DNA of 64,000 nucleotides from Spirulina major PCC 6313. GTDB lineage: Bacteria > Cyanobacteriota > Cyanobacteriia > Cyanobacteriales > Spirulinaceae. Of the stretch, positions 1 through 8,912 are shown one piece after another (positions within the stretch are counted from its first letter, which is position 1; each line of letters opens with the position of its first letter). The stretch spans positions 3,004,771 through 3,068,770 of the forward strand of contig NZ_KV878783.1 in NCBI RefSeq assembly GCF_001890765.1. The letters run 5' to 3'. Below the pieces are notes generated by a model. That model was not told where the DNA came from. It was given only the letters and a program-made list of their open reading frames with translations, and searched no databases. The position numbers and the translations under genes were made by a program.

Positions 1-1
1 C

Positions 2-424
2 CCCGATGTAACCTCCCGCGTGTCTGCGGTGGCCAGCCATCGCGCCGTGCGTCAACAACTCGTTCACCAACAACAGCAATGGGGTCTACAGGGGGGGATC
101 GTGGCCGAAGGGCGCGATATTGGCACGGCGGTGTTTCCCGATGCGGAGGTGAAAATTTTCCTCACGGCCTCGGTGGCAGAACGAGCGCGACGACGGTGGG
201 TAGACCTCCAACAGCAGGGCTACGAACAGGATGTAGAAACCGTTGAACAACAGCTTCAAGAGCGCGATCACATCGATAGCACCCGCGAAACTGCCCCCCT
301 CCGCCAAGCCGAAGATGCGATCGCCCTCTGTACCGACGGGTTAACAATCCCTGACGTAATTACACGGATTACTCAGCATTACGAACAAATTTGTAAACCT
401 TCCCCAACATTCCAAATGATTTAG
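2..424 (+). CDS. cmk: Cytidylate kinase, C-terminal part (5' end outside window)
   Basis: The reading frame is open from the left edge, so the gene starts outside the window. The visible 140 residues match the C-terminal two thirds of cytidylate kinase, which phosphorylates CMP and dCMP in the cytosol. Seen: the segment DVTSRVSAVASHR, the family signature EGRDIGTAVFPDAEVKIFL, and the C-terminal helix with RDHIDSTRETAPL. In many cyanobacteria this domain is fused behind pantothenate synthetase (PanC-Cmk); the window cannot show whether that is so here. The frame ends cleanly in TAG. The kinase assignment is strong; a fusion is only a possibility from knowledge of the group. Confidence 0.9.
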   Translation, partial: PDVTSRVSAVASHRAVRQQLVHQQQQWGLQGGIVAEGRDIGTAVFPDAEVKIFLTASVAERARRRWVDLQQQGYEQDVETVEQQLQERDHIDSTRETAPLRQAEDAIALCTDGLTIPDVITRITQHYEQICKPSPTFQMI

Positions 425-589
425 GGCAAAATAATAAACTTTCCGGATATGATCGGGGGCAGAATGGGCATTAAGACAAGTAGCGTGACTAATCATTCAC
501 CACGTTATTTCCTCAATTGCCTAAACGATTGCTACGTTTGATCTTCTCCATAATTAACCACTTTATACTCCGTTTACCCCGATCTTAGT

Positions 590-1594
590 GTGAGTAGCTC
601 AAAGTCATCCCCATCCCTATGGCAGCGGTTGAGTCCATCAAGAACACGCCGTGTTCTTAGTATTACTTTGGCCGCATCTAGCATCAGTCTTTGTGCAGGG
701 CTGAGTATCCCTGCGGGACGTGCCGCTCAAACCTTCGTGCGTGGTTCTACGGACTATAGCGGTTTGACGAGTACCTTCACGGAATTACCCACCTTAGCCA
801 CTCAAGCCTGGAATCAAAAGTTACTGACGGTAGCCCAGGCAGAGCAGGCGAAAGATTTTGCGGTTCCGGCTCAATTCCAAGGCAAAACGATTCGCTCTGT
901 GCCCTTACCCAGTGGCAAGAAAGTGATCGCGTTAACCTTTGATGATGGCCCGTCTGAGAAGTACACCAACGATATTCTGTATATTCTGGAACAGCACGGG
1001 GTGAAGGCGACATTTTTCCTGTTGGGTCGTAATGTGCAGAATTTTCCGGCGCGAGCGAAACAGGTTCACCTCAAAGGTCATGCGGTGGCTAATCACAGTT
1101 GGAGCCATCCCTACGCGAAACAGTCTCCGGCCAGTTCCGCGTCTCAAATTGACAATACGGATGTGTGGATTGAACGGGCAACGGGGGTCAAGCCCAAGTT
1201 TTTCCGGCCACCGGGAGGATATTTGCATACAGGTTTGGCCCAATATGCGGCCCAAAAAGGGCAAGTGGTGGCAATGTGGTCGGCGGATTCCAAGGATTAC
1301 TATGCGTCGGCTCCGAGTATGGTGCAGCGGATTCTCAAGGAGGCGACACCGGGGGGAATTGTCTTACTCCACGACGGCGGCGGCGATCGCACCCAAACCG
1401 TGATCGCTCTTCCCACGATTATCAAGAACCTCCAACAACAGGGCTATGCGTTTGTGACTCTGCCGGAATTGTTGACGATGCAGGATGAGGAAATGAAGGC
1501 GATCGCCGCTCAAAAAGCTGCCGAAGCTCAAAAAGCCGCCGAAGCCCAGCAAGCACCCCCACCACCGGCTCCCCAGGCTGCTCCTGCACCCTAA
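590..1594 (+). CDS. Exported polysaccharide deacetylase (NodB domain)
   Basis: Predicted metal-dependent de-N-acetylase of the carbohydrate esterase 4 family, likely acting on peptidoglycan or exopolysaccharide outside the cytoplasmic membrane. It starts at GTG. Residues about 20-45 form a basic then hydrophobic export or anchor segment. The NodB domain spans about 105-300: TFDDGP near residue 116 (base and metal Asp), HSWSHP near 169-174 (metal His pair), RPPGG, SADSKDY, and LLHDGG near the end. All catalytic motifs are present, so it should be active. The tail after residue 305 is a low-complexity Ala/Gln/Pro stretch with repeated AAEAQKA units. The substrate cannot be read from sequence. 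Confidence 0.88.
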   Translation: MSSSKSSPSLWQRLSPSRTRRVLSITLAASSISLCAGLSIPAGRAAQTFVRGSTDYSGLTSTFTELPTLATQAWNQKLLTVAQAEQAKDFAVPAQFQGKTIRSVPLPSGKKVIALTFDDGPSEKYTNDILYILEQHGVKATFFLLGRNVQNFPARAKQVHLKGHAVANHSWSHPYAKQSPASSASQIDNTDVWIERATGVKPKFFRPPGGYLHTGLAQYAAQKGQVVAMWSADSKDYYASAPSMVQRILKEATPGGIVLLHDGGGDRTQTVIALPTIIKNLQQQGYAFVTLPELLTMQDEEMKAIAAQKAAEAQKAAEAQQAPPPPAPQAAPAP

Positions 1595-1616
1595 CAACCT
1601 TCAATAACCCCACTAT

Positions 1617-1645
1617 CAGGAGCGATCGCACTGCGATCGCTCCTG
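1617..1645. terminator. HIP1-built hairpin between convergent genes
   Basis: A 14-bp perfect inverted repeat (CAGGAGCGATCGCA and its complement) around a single central base. It contains two HIP1 octamers. It lies 22 bp past the deacetylase stop and 22 bp before the stop of the convergent gene at 1668, so it probably ends transcription from both sides. There is no long T tract, so it may act only as an RNA-stabilising hairpin. Confidence 0.45.
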
Positions 1646-1667
1646 TTCTGCGACAAGATGAGCCGCG

Positions 1668-2000
1668 TTATTCCTCGCCCGCGTCGGTTTCGGCAAAGTC
1701 GGCGGGATCGTACCAGGTGGCAATAGGGCGGAGTTCTGGAGGGATGATGGTGTCGTAGGGAAATTGGAGATTGGTTTCCGAGAGGCCAAGATAACCGGCG
1801 GTGGTGAAGCTAGTCAGCAGGCGTTCCAGGGCGACCCAGACGATCGCATCATATTCCCATTTCCCGGCGCGGGGGGCGTAGCAACTAATCGAGCGCAACG
1901 CCCAGAAATAGGTATTACGCACCACTGACCCCTGTTTTTGGTATCGGGGCAGGTCGGCGGCATGAATGAAGAGAATATTATCAGCGATCGCAGCTCGCAT
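1668..2000 (-). CDS. Conserved hypothetical protein, 110 aa
   Basis: I do not recognise a named family. It is a soluble small protein with no signal peptide or membrane segment, rich in aromatic residues (WALRSISCYAPRAGKWEYDAIVW) and with an acidic C-terminus (DPADFAETDAGEE). Codon use and embedded HIP1 sites match the neighbours. The region is coding-like in this frame only, and it sits 37 bp downstream of the next minus-strand gene, so the two could be co-transcribed. The function is unknown. Confidence 0.6.
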   Translation of the reverse strand: MRAAIADNILFIHAADLPRYQKQGSVVRNTYFWALRSISCYAPRAGKWEYDAIVWVALERLLTSFTTAGYLGLSETNLQFPYDTIIPPELRPIATWYDPADFAETDAGEE

Positions 2001-2037
2001 CGTTATCGTTAACCCGTCTCACATCAAGGGCATCGGT

Positions 2038-2466
2038 TCACGGTTGCACGATTCGTTCAAGTTGACGAATATTGCTCGCTCGTCCCACCACTGTCCCCGA
2101 ACGCCGATCCAAAACCACTAACATTTTGCCCGCAAACCAAGCCCGCCATCCGGGTTGAGTATAGATCCAGTACCCGTCTTCTGTGACACTTTTTTCACAA
2201 AAGCCCAACTCAGCTAAGGCTTCATCTAGCCCCGTTTGCGCTTTTTTCGCACTGATAAATTGCAGGGATAGGGTGCGGCTGCGGTTCATGTAGAGTCCCA
2301 CAACCCCGGTGCAAAGACCAATAATCAAGCCCAATTGTAGGGTGGCGCGATCGTTGAAACCCAGCCCCAATTGATAGGCAAACACCACATCAGCGAAAAG
2401 GGTGGCGGTGGCGAAGTAATACAAAAACGTGAGCGGGGCGCTGGGGCCTTTGGGAATCGTTGCCAT
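2038..2466 (-). CDS. Small membrane protein, 142 aa
   Basis: Two hydrophobic helices are visible: about residues 12-33 (LTFLYYFATATLFADVVFAY) and 43-59 (LQLGLIIGLCTGVVGLYM). A soluble C-terminal half of about 80 residues follows, with the look of a small alpha/beta domain (GLDEALAELGFCEKS, DGYWIYTQPGWRAWF, VVGRASNIRQLERIV). It resembles uncharacterised cyanobacterial proteins with two N-terminal membrane helices, but I cannot name a family. It precedes the 1668 gene on the same strand. Confidence 0.65.
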   Translation of the reverse strand: MATIPKGPSAPLTFLYYFATATLFADVVFAYQLGLGFNDRATLQLGLIIGLCTGVVGLYMNRSRTLSLQFISAKKAQTGLDEALAELGFCEKSVTEDGYWIYTQPGWRAWFAGKMLVVLDRRSGTVVGRASNIRQLERIVQP

Positions 2467-2562
2467 GGGATTGGGGTGAATCTGCCCTGAAATTCTACCG
2501 TGGATTGCTTCGGCTCAGTCAAGCCGGCGTGATTGCTTGATCTGGCGGTGAACGGGTGAAAA

Positions 2563-3063
2563 TTAGTCTGGCGATTGGCAGCTAGCGAGGAGGGCGCGAT
2601 CGCTGTCCTGAACCGTTTCAATCGGATGAAAACCGACAAGGTTCAGTTGACGCTCTAGGGACGGTTGGGTACTCGCCAGGACAGAGGTTTGAGAACGGGC
2701 GATCGAATAGATGAACGATTCGCCACTGTGGTGATCCACCATATTGAGGGCAAGGTGATCGGGGTGGGCGGTGGCGGTGAAACAGTTGTAGTCGGAATTG
2801 AGTTGATACACCACCCCCGATAATTTGCCTCCATCCACCGCCAGCAGTAGATAGGTGGTGTTCAGACGTTCGCGTTCCATCTGCTCACCGTAGAAATAGG
2901 TTCCCGTGGTTAGGAGTGGAGTAGCTAGGGGGGATGGGTTGGGCGCATGGATGACTTTGCTGGGTTTTTCGAGGGTGGCGATCGCCGCTGGAACCGGACC
3001 GCCCAGATTAATCCAAGCCCCTAACATGAACAGAATTGAAGATAGACAAGAACGCAACACCAT
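2563..3063 (-). CDS. Secreted hypothetical protein, 166 aa
   Basis: The longest frame begins at 3156, but the Met at 3063 is preferred because it opens a classic signal peptide (MVLRSCLSSILFMLGAW, then GGPVPAAIA). The upstream 31 residues look non-coding. The mature part is about 140 residues and contains GTYFYGEQMERERLNTTYLL, LSGVVYQLNSDYNCF and a terminal RALLASCQSPD. It is probably periplasmic or cell-surface. No named domain is recognised and there are no catalytic motifs. Confidence 0.62.
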   Translation of the reverse strand: MVLRSCLSSILFMLGAWINLGGPVPAAIATLEKPSKVIHAPNPSPLATPLLTTGTYFYGEQMERERLNTTYLLLAVDGGKLSGVVYQLNSDYNCFTATAHPDHLALNMVDHHSGESFIYSIARSQTSVLASTQPSLERQLNLVGFHPIETVQDSDRALLASCQSPD

Positions 3064-3237
3064 GATGCAAACCCTTGGGACGGTAGAGGTAAAAGACTGA
3101 CAGTGAACTTCGGCTGGTCTGCCAAGCTCAGACCTTGTTGATCGGACGTACGCCAAAATAGAATCAATTGATACAGATTTAATCCTTACTCCAGTGTATC
3201 CGAGGGTTTTCGCTAAAAAAACAGCTTAATCTCGCAA

Positions 3238-3660
3238 TTAGTCCGCCAAACTGAGGGTTTTTGCTTCGCTCACCCACTGTTGTACCTCGAAGATGGTGGG
3301 ACAGAGGTCACGCCGTTGGAGGGTGGCGACGTGAAACCGCAAGAGTTGCGCGTGGAGGCGGTGGGCGGGGGTTTGGCTGAGTTGCTGAACCGAGGCGATT
3401 CCCCCATGGAGGAGTAAGCCGCAATGGACACAGCCCACCGTGGGGAGACGAGCTAGATCCGCCATGGCTCGCCATTTGCGGAGGGATGGCAGGGGGATGC
3501 CAAGGCGGTGGGCGATCGCAGCTTGCTGCGGGGGAGTGCGAGAAAGATCCAGTAAATCTACCGTTGTTTTAATACCAGCTGTATGCATCTTATTGGCTTC
3601 AGCAAGGGGTAATCCTGGCAATTGTTCCACCGCCCAAGTACAGCTTGAAAATGAAGCCAT
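3238..3660 (-). CDS. DUF4332-like helix-hairpin-helix protein, 140 aa
   Basis: Starts at the Met at 3660; the longer frame to 3834 would overlap the glpD 3' end, and its extra residues look like a shadow. The protein has repeated short helical modules of the type LPGLPLAEANKMHTAGIKTT followed by DLLDLSRTP, then RLGIPLPSLRKWRAMADLARLPTVG and a second half ending near the stop. This arrangement fits the DUF4332 group of helix-hairpin-helix-like proteins common in cyanobacteria. The biochemical role is unknown; related folds bind DNA or protein. It lies 49 bp downstream of glpD on the same strand. Confidence 0.65.
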   Translation of the reverse strand: MASFSSCTWAVEQLPGLPLAEANKMHTAGIKTTVDLLDLSRTPPQQAAIAHRLGIPLPSLRKWRAMADLARLPTVGCVHCGLLLHGGIASVQQLSQTPAHRLHAQLLRFHVATLQRRDLCPTIFEVQQWVSEAKTLSLAD

Positions 3661-3709
3661 GCATTCCCCCTGCTTTCCAGATTGATATGAGCAGACCAGA
3701 CGATCGAGA

Positions 3710-5374
3710 TCAGACCGCAACGGGTTCCGGATTGCATTGATAATCCGGGATGCAGTTGGCTGCCATGAATTGATGGTACGCGGTAATGTTGCGATCGCAG
3801 CGTTCACCGTCCCAACCGCAATAGCGTTGGGCAATGTCGGCTAACACCGGCAGGGTATCGAGGCCATAGTTTTCGAGCATAGCGATCGTCGTGCGGCGGC
3901 GGGTGATGTCCACAAAGGTTTCGGCCATTTCCGAGCGGAACCCGTAGACAATCTGCGCCTTGATGTCGGGCAATTGAGGATGGATCAACTCGGCCAATTC
4001 CGGCGATTCATCCACCAACGCCAACACCTGCGCCCCTTGGGAGCCGTAGAGAGTAAACAGATGATGGACTGTTGCGGTGGAGACGCGATCGCCATATTGC
4101 TCCACATGGGCTTGAATGCGATCGTCCGTGGGCAAAATGCACCCCGGCAGCGGCTGCGTCAAGGTTGGACAAGGGGGAGCCATCCGCCCCATTTTCCGAT
4201 AGGCCGCATCTACCATTTCTTCCCCCACATGGCGGAAGGTGGTGAGCTTGCCGCCGATCAGCGAGATCAAATTCTTAACCCCTTCTTTGGTGTGGTCAAA
4301 CAAAATATGTTTGCGCGTTAGCTCGCCGGGATTTTTGCCTTCCTGATAGGGCAGCGGCCGCACTCCAGAATAGGTAAACGTCACCTCATCCCGGCCCAGA
4401 TTCGCCGTCGGAATAATCAAGTTCGTTTCTTTGAGCAGATAATCCACTTCATCGTTATCCGCTTTCAGGGGGTCAAGTTCACCCTCAAAGCGAAGATCGG
4501 TAGTACCAATCAGGACATGGCCCAACCAGGGCACGATGAAGAAGGGGCGGCCATCGGTTTTCGCTTCCACATAGAGCGCGGAATCTGGCGCACCGGGGAA
4601 GGGTTTGACGACGATATGGCTGCCTTTAGTGCCGCCGATTTTGCGGGTGGAGCGCAGAGCATCGGGGGTGAGGTTCAACACCTGATCCACCCAAGGGCCA
4701 GCGGTGTTGATCACCACGGTATCGTCGTGGGTTTTGAGGGTATAGGGTTGGCCAGAAAGTTGATCCTGGCAATGAACGGCGGTGATGCGATCGCCGTTAA
4801 CATCAAAATTCGTCGCCGCCATGTAGTTACAAACCGTCGCGCCCGCACTTTGAGCCTCAAAGATATTTTCTAAACAGAGCCGCTCCGCATAGGCAGCTTG
4901 GGCATCGTAATATTGCGCCCCGCCTTTGAGGTTTTCCCGATCCATGGTGCGGAAGAGTTGTTGAAACTCGTCTTTGGGGAGCATCCGGTGTTTGGGGACG
5001 GATTTATCGTAGCTGAGAAGGTCATAGAGACACATCCCGGCTTGAATTTTCCAGTAGGGGCGCGATCGCCCTTTGTAGATCGGCACAGTCAACAGCAACG
5101 GCTTCACCAAATGGGGAGCCATCCGCAGGAGCACTTCCCGTTCCCGCAAGGATTCCCGCACCAGTGGCACTTCAAAATATTCCAAATACCGCAGCCCACC
5201 ATGGACTAACCGAGTTGACCAGCTTGATGTGCCGCTGGCAAAATCCCCCCGCTCAATCACAACCGTTTTCAGGCCACGGAGGGCTGCATCACGGGCTACA
5301 CCAGCCCCATTAATACCACCTCCGATCACGATCAGGTCGAAGGTTTCCTGTTCAAGATGGGTAAAATTTCGCAT
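3710..5374 (-). CDS. glpD: FAD-dependent glycerol-3-phosphate dehydrogenase
   Basis: Oxidises sn-glycerol 3-phosphate to dihydroxyacetone phosphate at the membrane surface, passing electrons to quinone; this links glycerolipid turnover to respiration. At 554 aa it has the normal length. The N-terminal FAD dinucleotide motif VIGGGINGAGVARDAALRG starts near residue 16, followed by the family signature SSWSTRLVHGGLRYLE near 50-65. GTTDLRFEGELDPLKAD and a C-terminal DAO_C-type helical domain (from about 390) complete the fold. The upstream region is a 255-bp divergent space shared with the propeller gene at 5630. No operator was recognised. Confidence 0.93.
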   Translation of the reverse strand: MRNFTHLEQETFDLIVIGGGINGAGVARDAALRGLKTVVIERGDFASGTSSWSTRLVHGGLRYLEYFEVPLVRESLREREVLLRMAPHLVKPLLLTVPIYKGRSRPYWKIQAGMCLYDLLSYDKSVPKHRMLPKDEFQQLFRTMDRENLKGGAQYYDAQAAYAERLCLENIFEAQSAGATVCNYMAATNFDVNGDRITAVHCQDQLSGQPYTLKTHDDTVVINTAGPWVDQVLNLTPDALRSTRKIGGTKGSHIVVKPFPGAPDSALYVEAKTDGRPFFIVPWLGHVLIGTTDLRFEGELDPLKADNDEVDYLLKETNLIIPTANLGRDEVTFTYSGVRPLPYQEGKNPGELTRKHILFDHTKEGVKNLISLIGGKLTTFRHVGEEMVDAAYRKMGRMAPPCPTLTQPLPGCILPTDDRIQAHVEQYGDRVSTATVHHLFTLYGSQGAQVLALVDESPELAELIHPQLPDIKAQIVYGFRSEMAETFVDITRRRTTIAMLENYGLDTLPVLADIAQRYCGWDGERCDRNITAYHQFMAANCIPDYQCNPEPVAV

Positions 5375-5629
5375 TATAAATCCCAGTGGTTGATAGTTTG
5401 AGATGACAAACAGATCCCATGGGACAGCGGGAAAGGTGGATCTAGTCCTATCCCCTGTCCCGAATTCACCTGTACCTTAGCGTACTTCCTGCGGTTCTGT
5501 CGGTTTGGTGAGCACAGGCCACTGATGGGAGAACTTTTCCGGATCAGGTCTGACGCTGGGGGTTCGGAGCGGCGGCGATCGTCCCCCCACGGCTTAAAAT
5601 TAGGTCAATCTTCAGCAGGCGAATCCCCC

Positions 5630-6781
5630 ATGACAAACGTAACAAGTGAGTGGACAACAATGATTGGCTCAGCGGGGGAGGATCGTGCTCAGGCGATCGC
5701 CACGGATGCGGCCGGTGTGAGTTATGTGACGGGGTATCAGGTGAGCGAGGGTGAGGAGGAAACCACGCCGCGTCGCTTGGCTTGGGTTGCGTCCTACGAT
5801 GCTCAGGGAGCGTTACGGTGGCGACAGGGGATTGAGAGTGATCATGATTTAGAACCGAGAGCGATCGCCCTTGATCCCGGTGGCTTAATCTATCTCGCGG
5901 GCACGGCCTACGCCCGTGATCCGGAAGCCACCAACGCCCCCACAGCAGAAACCTGGCTCGCTCAACTTGACACCCAAGGCACAGTGCAATGGTTTCTCTT
6001 CCTGTCGAGTATTCATCCCCAACAACCCAGTAGCCTCACCCTCGATCCCCGTGGCGATCTCTACCTGACGGGATTTATCACCCCCTCGGGCCAACCGGGG
6101 GAAGCCTGGTTAGGGAAATATGCCCCCAATGGCGATCGCCTCTGGTGGACATCTCTGGGCCAACACCACGACACCGCCACCACCCGCGTTGTGATCGGCG
6201 AAGACCCCACCGCCCGCACCAAATTCGCCAAAATCACCGTTTATGTGGCGGGCAATACCCTGATGCCCATTGCCGATCGCGCTGATGCCCATGATAGTTG
6301 GCTGGCACGGTACAGCAGTGAGGGGATTCAACGCTGGATCGTGCCGATTGGGGATGCGATCGCCTCTCCCTGTGCCACCCTCCAGGTTAATCACGAAAAC
6401 CATGTCTTTCTTGCCGGAACCACGACCCAGAGTTTGACGGCTGATCCCCTCGCTGAACACGCCCTCTGGTTCGCCCAATACGCCCCCGATGGCACACCGG
6501 TCGCCCTGCAACAATGGGCCGATGTGGGCTGTTTAGCGACATTTGTGGCAGAGGGCGATCGCTCCTATCTCCTTGGCTCCAGCACCGACACCACAGCCTG
6601 GCTCTCGGAGGTGACTCCCACCGGGAGAAATCTTGCGCCGGTCTCTCTGGGGACGAACGGCCAATTTTGCATGGATGCAACCCTTGCCTCGCCCGCGCAG
6701 CTTTATGCCATCGGCTACACTGCCATCGCTGAACAGCCCCATCAGGCTTGGATCAAGGGCGTAACCTTAGCCCATGACTAA
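5630..6781 (+). CDS. SBBP-type beta-propeller repeat protein
   Basis: The Met at 5630 (MTNVTSEWTTMIGSAGED) is taken as start; the 35 residues encoded upstream look non-coding. The 383-residue protein is built of repeated blades of the SBBP type: GLIYLAGTAYA, GDLYLTGFITPSG, ITVYVAGNTL, NHVFLAGTTTQS, RSYLLGSSTDT, QLYAIGYTAIA. Each is followed by a block such as WLAQLDTQGTVQW, WLGKYAPNGDRLWW or WLARYSSEGIQRW. There is no signal peptide or anchor, which is unusual because many SBBP proteins are exported. The role is unknown. The stop overlaps the convergent kinase gene by 4 bp. Confidence 0.72.
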   Translation: MTNVTSEWTTMIGSAGEDRAQAIATDAAGVSYVTGYQVSEGEEETTPRRLAWVASYDAQGALRWRQGIESDHDLEPRAIALDPGGLIYLAGTAYARDPEATNAPTAETWLAQLDTQGTVQWFLFLSSIHPQQPSSLTLDPRGDLYLTGFITPSGQPGEAWLGKYAPNGDRLWWTSLGQHHDTATTRVVIGEDPTARTKFAKITVYVAGNTLMPIADRADAHDSWLARYSSEGIQRWIVPIGDAIASPCATLQVNHENHVFLAGTTTQSLTADPLAEHALWFAQYAPDGTPVALQQWADVGCLATFVAEGDRSYLLGSSTDTTAWLSEVTPTGRNLAPVSLGTNGQFCMDATLASPAQLYAIGYTAIAEQPHQAWIKGVTLAHD

Positions 6782-8766
6782 GCCTCAGTGAGGGGCGATC
6801 GCATCGTTTGGGTCAGGGGCAGTTCGAGGGTAAAACACGCGCCTGCGCCGGGTGTGGTGTCACAGGTTAACGCGCCGTGATGGTTTTTGACGACCATTTC
6901 ATAGCTCGTGTAGAGACCAAGACCCGTACCCTGGCCCACAGGTTTGGTGGTGAAGAACGGGTCAAAAATGGACGTTTGATCGGCGGGGGAAATACCGGGG
7001 CCATTGTCGGCGATCGCAATAGTGACGCGATCGCCTCTGAGCGCCGTCGTAATGTGGATGGTACGCGGTTCGTCCCCATCCAGCCGACCAAGGGCATCAA
7101 TCGCATTAGACAAAATATTCATGAAAACCTGATTGATTTCCCCCGCATAACATTCAACATCTGGCACTGTTCCATAGTCTTTGATCACAGTAATCGGGGG
7201 AACTGTACGGTCTAGATGATCCGCATAAAAGCCATCTAGGCGATGTTGCAAAATGAGCAACGTGCTATCAATGCCCGCATGAATATCTACCCATTTTAAT
7301 TCCGCTTCATCCAAGCGAGAAAAATTGCGCAAACTCAAAACAATCCTATGGATGCGATCGGCTCCAGACTTCATTGAGTCAAGCAGTTTAAAGATATCTT
7401 CCTTCAGAAAATCCAAATCCACCGTTTCGACAAAATCAATAATATCCGGGTCGGGATCAGGATGTTTTTCGCTATAGAGATCAATAAGATTGAGGAGGTC
7501 TTGGACGTAGTTTTGGGCGGGGGTGAGATTACTATAAATAAAGCTGACTGGGTTATTGATTTCATGGGCAATTCCAGCGACTAATTGCCCCAAGCTGGTC
7601 ATTTTTTCGCTCTGGATCAGTTGGATTTGGGTTTGTTGGAGTTCCTGGAGGGCTTGGGCGAGGGAGTTGGCTTTTTCTTGGAGGCGGATTTCTTTGCGTT
7701 GGAGGGCTTCGTTGGCGATGGAGAGTTCTTGGGTGCGTTCCATGACGCGGGTTTCGAGTTCTGCTTTGGCTTGTTTGAGTTGGGCGGTGGCGCGGCGGCG
7801 TTCTTGGAGGACAGCCATGAGGACAAGGGTGGTGACGGAAACAACGCCGATGTAGGACTCTAGGAAGAGAAGCGATTGGGTGAAGTCGTCACGGATGAAG
7901 GAACTGCGTTCGAGGACTGTTCCGGCGATCGCAGTTAATCCGGTGACGGCGATCGCCAAGGTTGTCCCCTGTTCCGAAAAGCGAAAGGCCGCCCACACTA
8001 ACAGGGGAATAATCAGATATTCCACCGGATGCCCATACCAAAAAGCGAGGCTCCCCACCAGGCAAAACAGCAAGCCCCAACTGAGGATTTCGAGGGAAAA
8101 TGAGCGACGGTTTGAAGGTGAGACGAGGAGCAGTGTTTGGGGTGGACGTTTCCAGGTGAGGAGCAAGGGAGTGAAGATCAGCACACCCGCCAGATTAGAA
8201 ATCCACCAAGTGAGCCAGGCTGAGCCAAACAGGTTCCATGCCACCCAACCCCCCACACAGAGGGAAAGCACGCCAATGGTGGCGCTGATCCCTTGGGCGA
8301 GGATGCCCCCAAAGGCCACGAGTTGAAAGATTTGCGGCGATCGCTTCAGGGGATACCGGGTTTTGGCGAACCGGACGATCAACCCTGTGCCGATCAGGGG
8401 GGTGAGGGTGTTGCCGATGGAGGTGACAGCGCCAATGCTCAGGCTCACGGGGGAAGGATTGGTGAAAATGGAGATGCCAAAGGAACCTAAAAGAATCCCT
8501 GGCCAGATCTGAAAACCCCAGCGGAGGGTTGCCGCGAGGGCAATGCCTGCCGGAATCCAAACGGCGGTTACATCCCCCGGTAAGACGGCCAGTTTTAAGC
8601 CCAGCAGCCCAAAACCGCAGTAGCTCACCATGATTGCTGTGACGAGGGCGATATAGCGACGACTACCGAAACGAGGACGGACAACCATATCAAAAGGAAG
8701 GGGGGAGGGAAATGCTCGTGATGCGGAGGAATGGGGAAGATGCGGAGGATGGGACTGCTCAAGCAA
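6778..8766 (-). CDS. MASE1-domain sensor histidine kinase
   Basis: Predicted membrane sensor kinase of 662 aa. Residues about 35-320 form a polytopic MASE1-type sensor: the second helix motif VTAVWIPAGIALAATLRWG and WPGILLGSFGISIF are characteristic. Residues about 325-385 are a long coiled coil. The dimerisation domain carries the phosphoacceptor His at residue 401 in GIAHEINNPVSF. The ATPase domain has the N box (NQVFMNILSNAIDAL), G1 (IADNGPGI), the F box (DPFFTTKP) and G2 (GQGTGLGL), all intact. No response regulator gene is adjacent, so the partner is unknown. It converges with the propeller gene. Confidence 0.88.
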   Translation of the reverse strand: MLEQSHPPHLPHSSASRAFPSPLPFDMVVRPRFGSRRYIALVTAIMVSYCGFGLLGLKLAVLPGDVTAVWIPAGIALAATLRWGFQIWPGILLGSFGISIFTNPSPVSLSIGAVTSIGNTLTPLIGTGLIVRFAKTRYPLKRSPQIFQLVAFGGILAQGISATIGVLSLCVGGWVAWNLFGSAWLTWWISNLAGVLIFTPLLLTWKRPPQTLLLVSPSNRRSFSLEILSWGLLFCLVGSLAFWYGHPVEYLIIPLLVWAAFRFSEQGTTLAIAVTGLTAIAGTVLERSSFIRDDFTQSLLFLESYIGVVSVTTLVLMAVLQERRRATAQLKQAKAELETRVMERTQELSIANEALQRKEIRLQEKANSLAQALQELQQTQIQLIQSEKMTSLGQLVAGIAHEINNPVSFIYSNLTPAQNYVQDLLNLIDLYSEKHPDPDPDIIDFVETVDLDFLKEDIFKLLDSMKSGADRIHRIVLSLRNFSRLDEAELKWVDIHAGIDSTLLILQHRLDGFYADHLDRTVPPITVIKDYGTVPDVECYAGEINQVFMNILSNAIDALGRLDGDEPRTIHITTALRGDRVTIAIADNGPGISPADQTSIFDPFFTTKPVGQGTGLGLYTSYEMVVKNHHGALTCDTTPGAGACFTLELPLTQTMRSPLTEA

Positions 8767-8912
8767 AGCATCCAGTTCAATCCTGATTTTATCCTTGCGG
8801 GGTTTGCGATCGCTTGTGATCAGTAATAGATAAATCTATATAGCGGTCAGCGATCGCAAGTCGTCCCGTTTTGGGGTTGTGTTAGGTGAAAAATTGTAGT
8901 AAGGAAATCGGG

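Noticed and set aside
1617-1645. Possible transposon end or phage attachment site formed by paired HIP1 octamers
   Set aside because: HIP1 occurs throughout the window; two close copies in inverted order are expected, and no mobile gene is adjacent.
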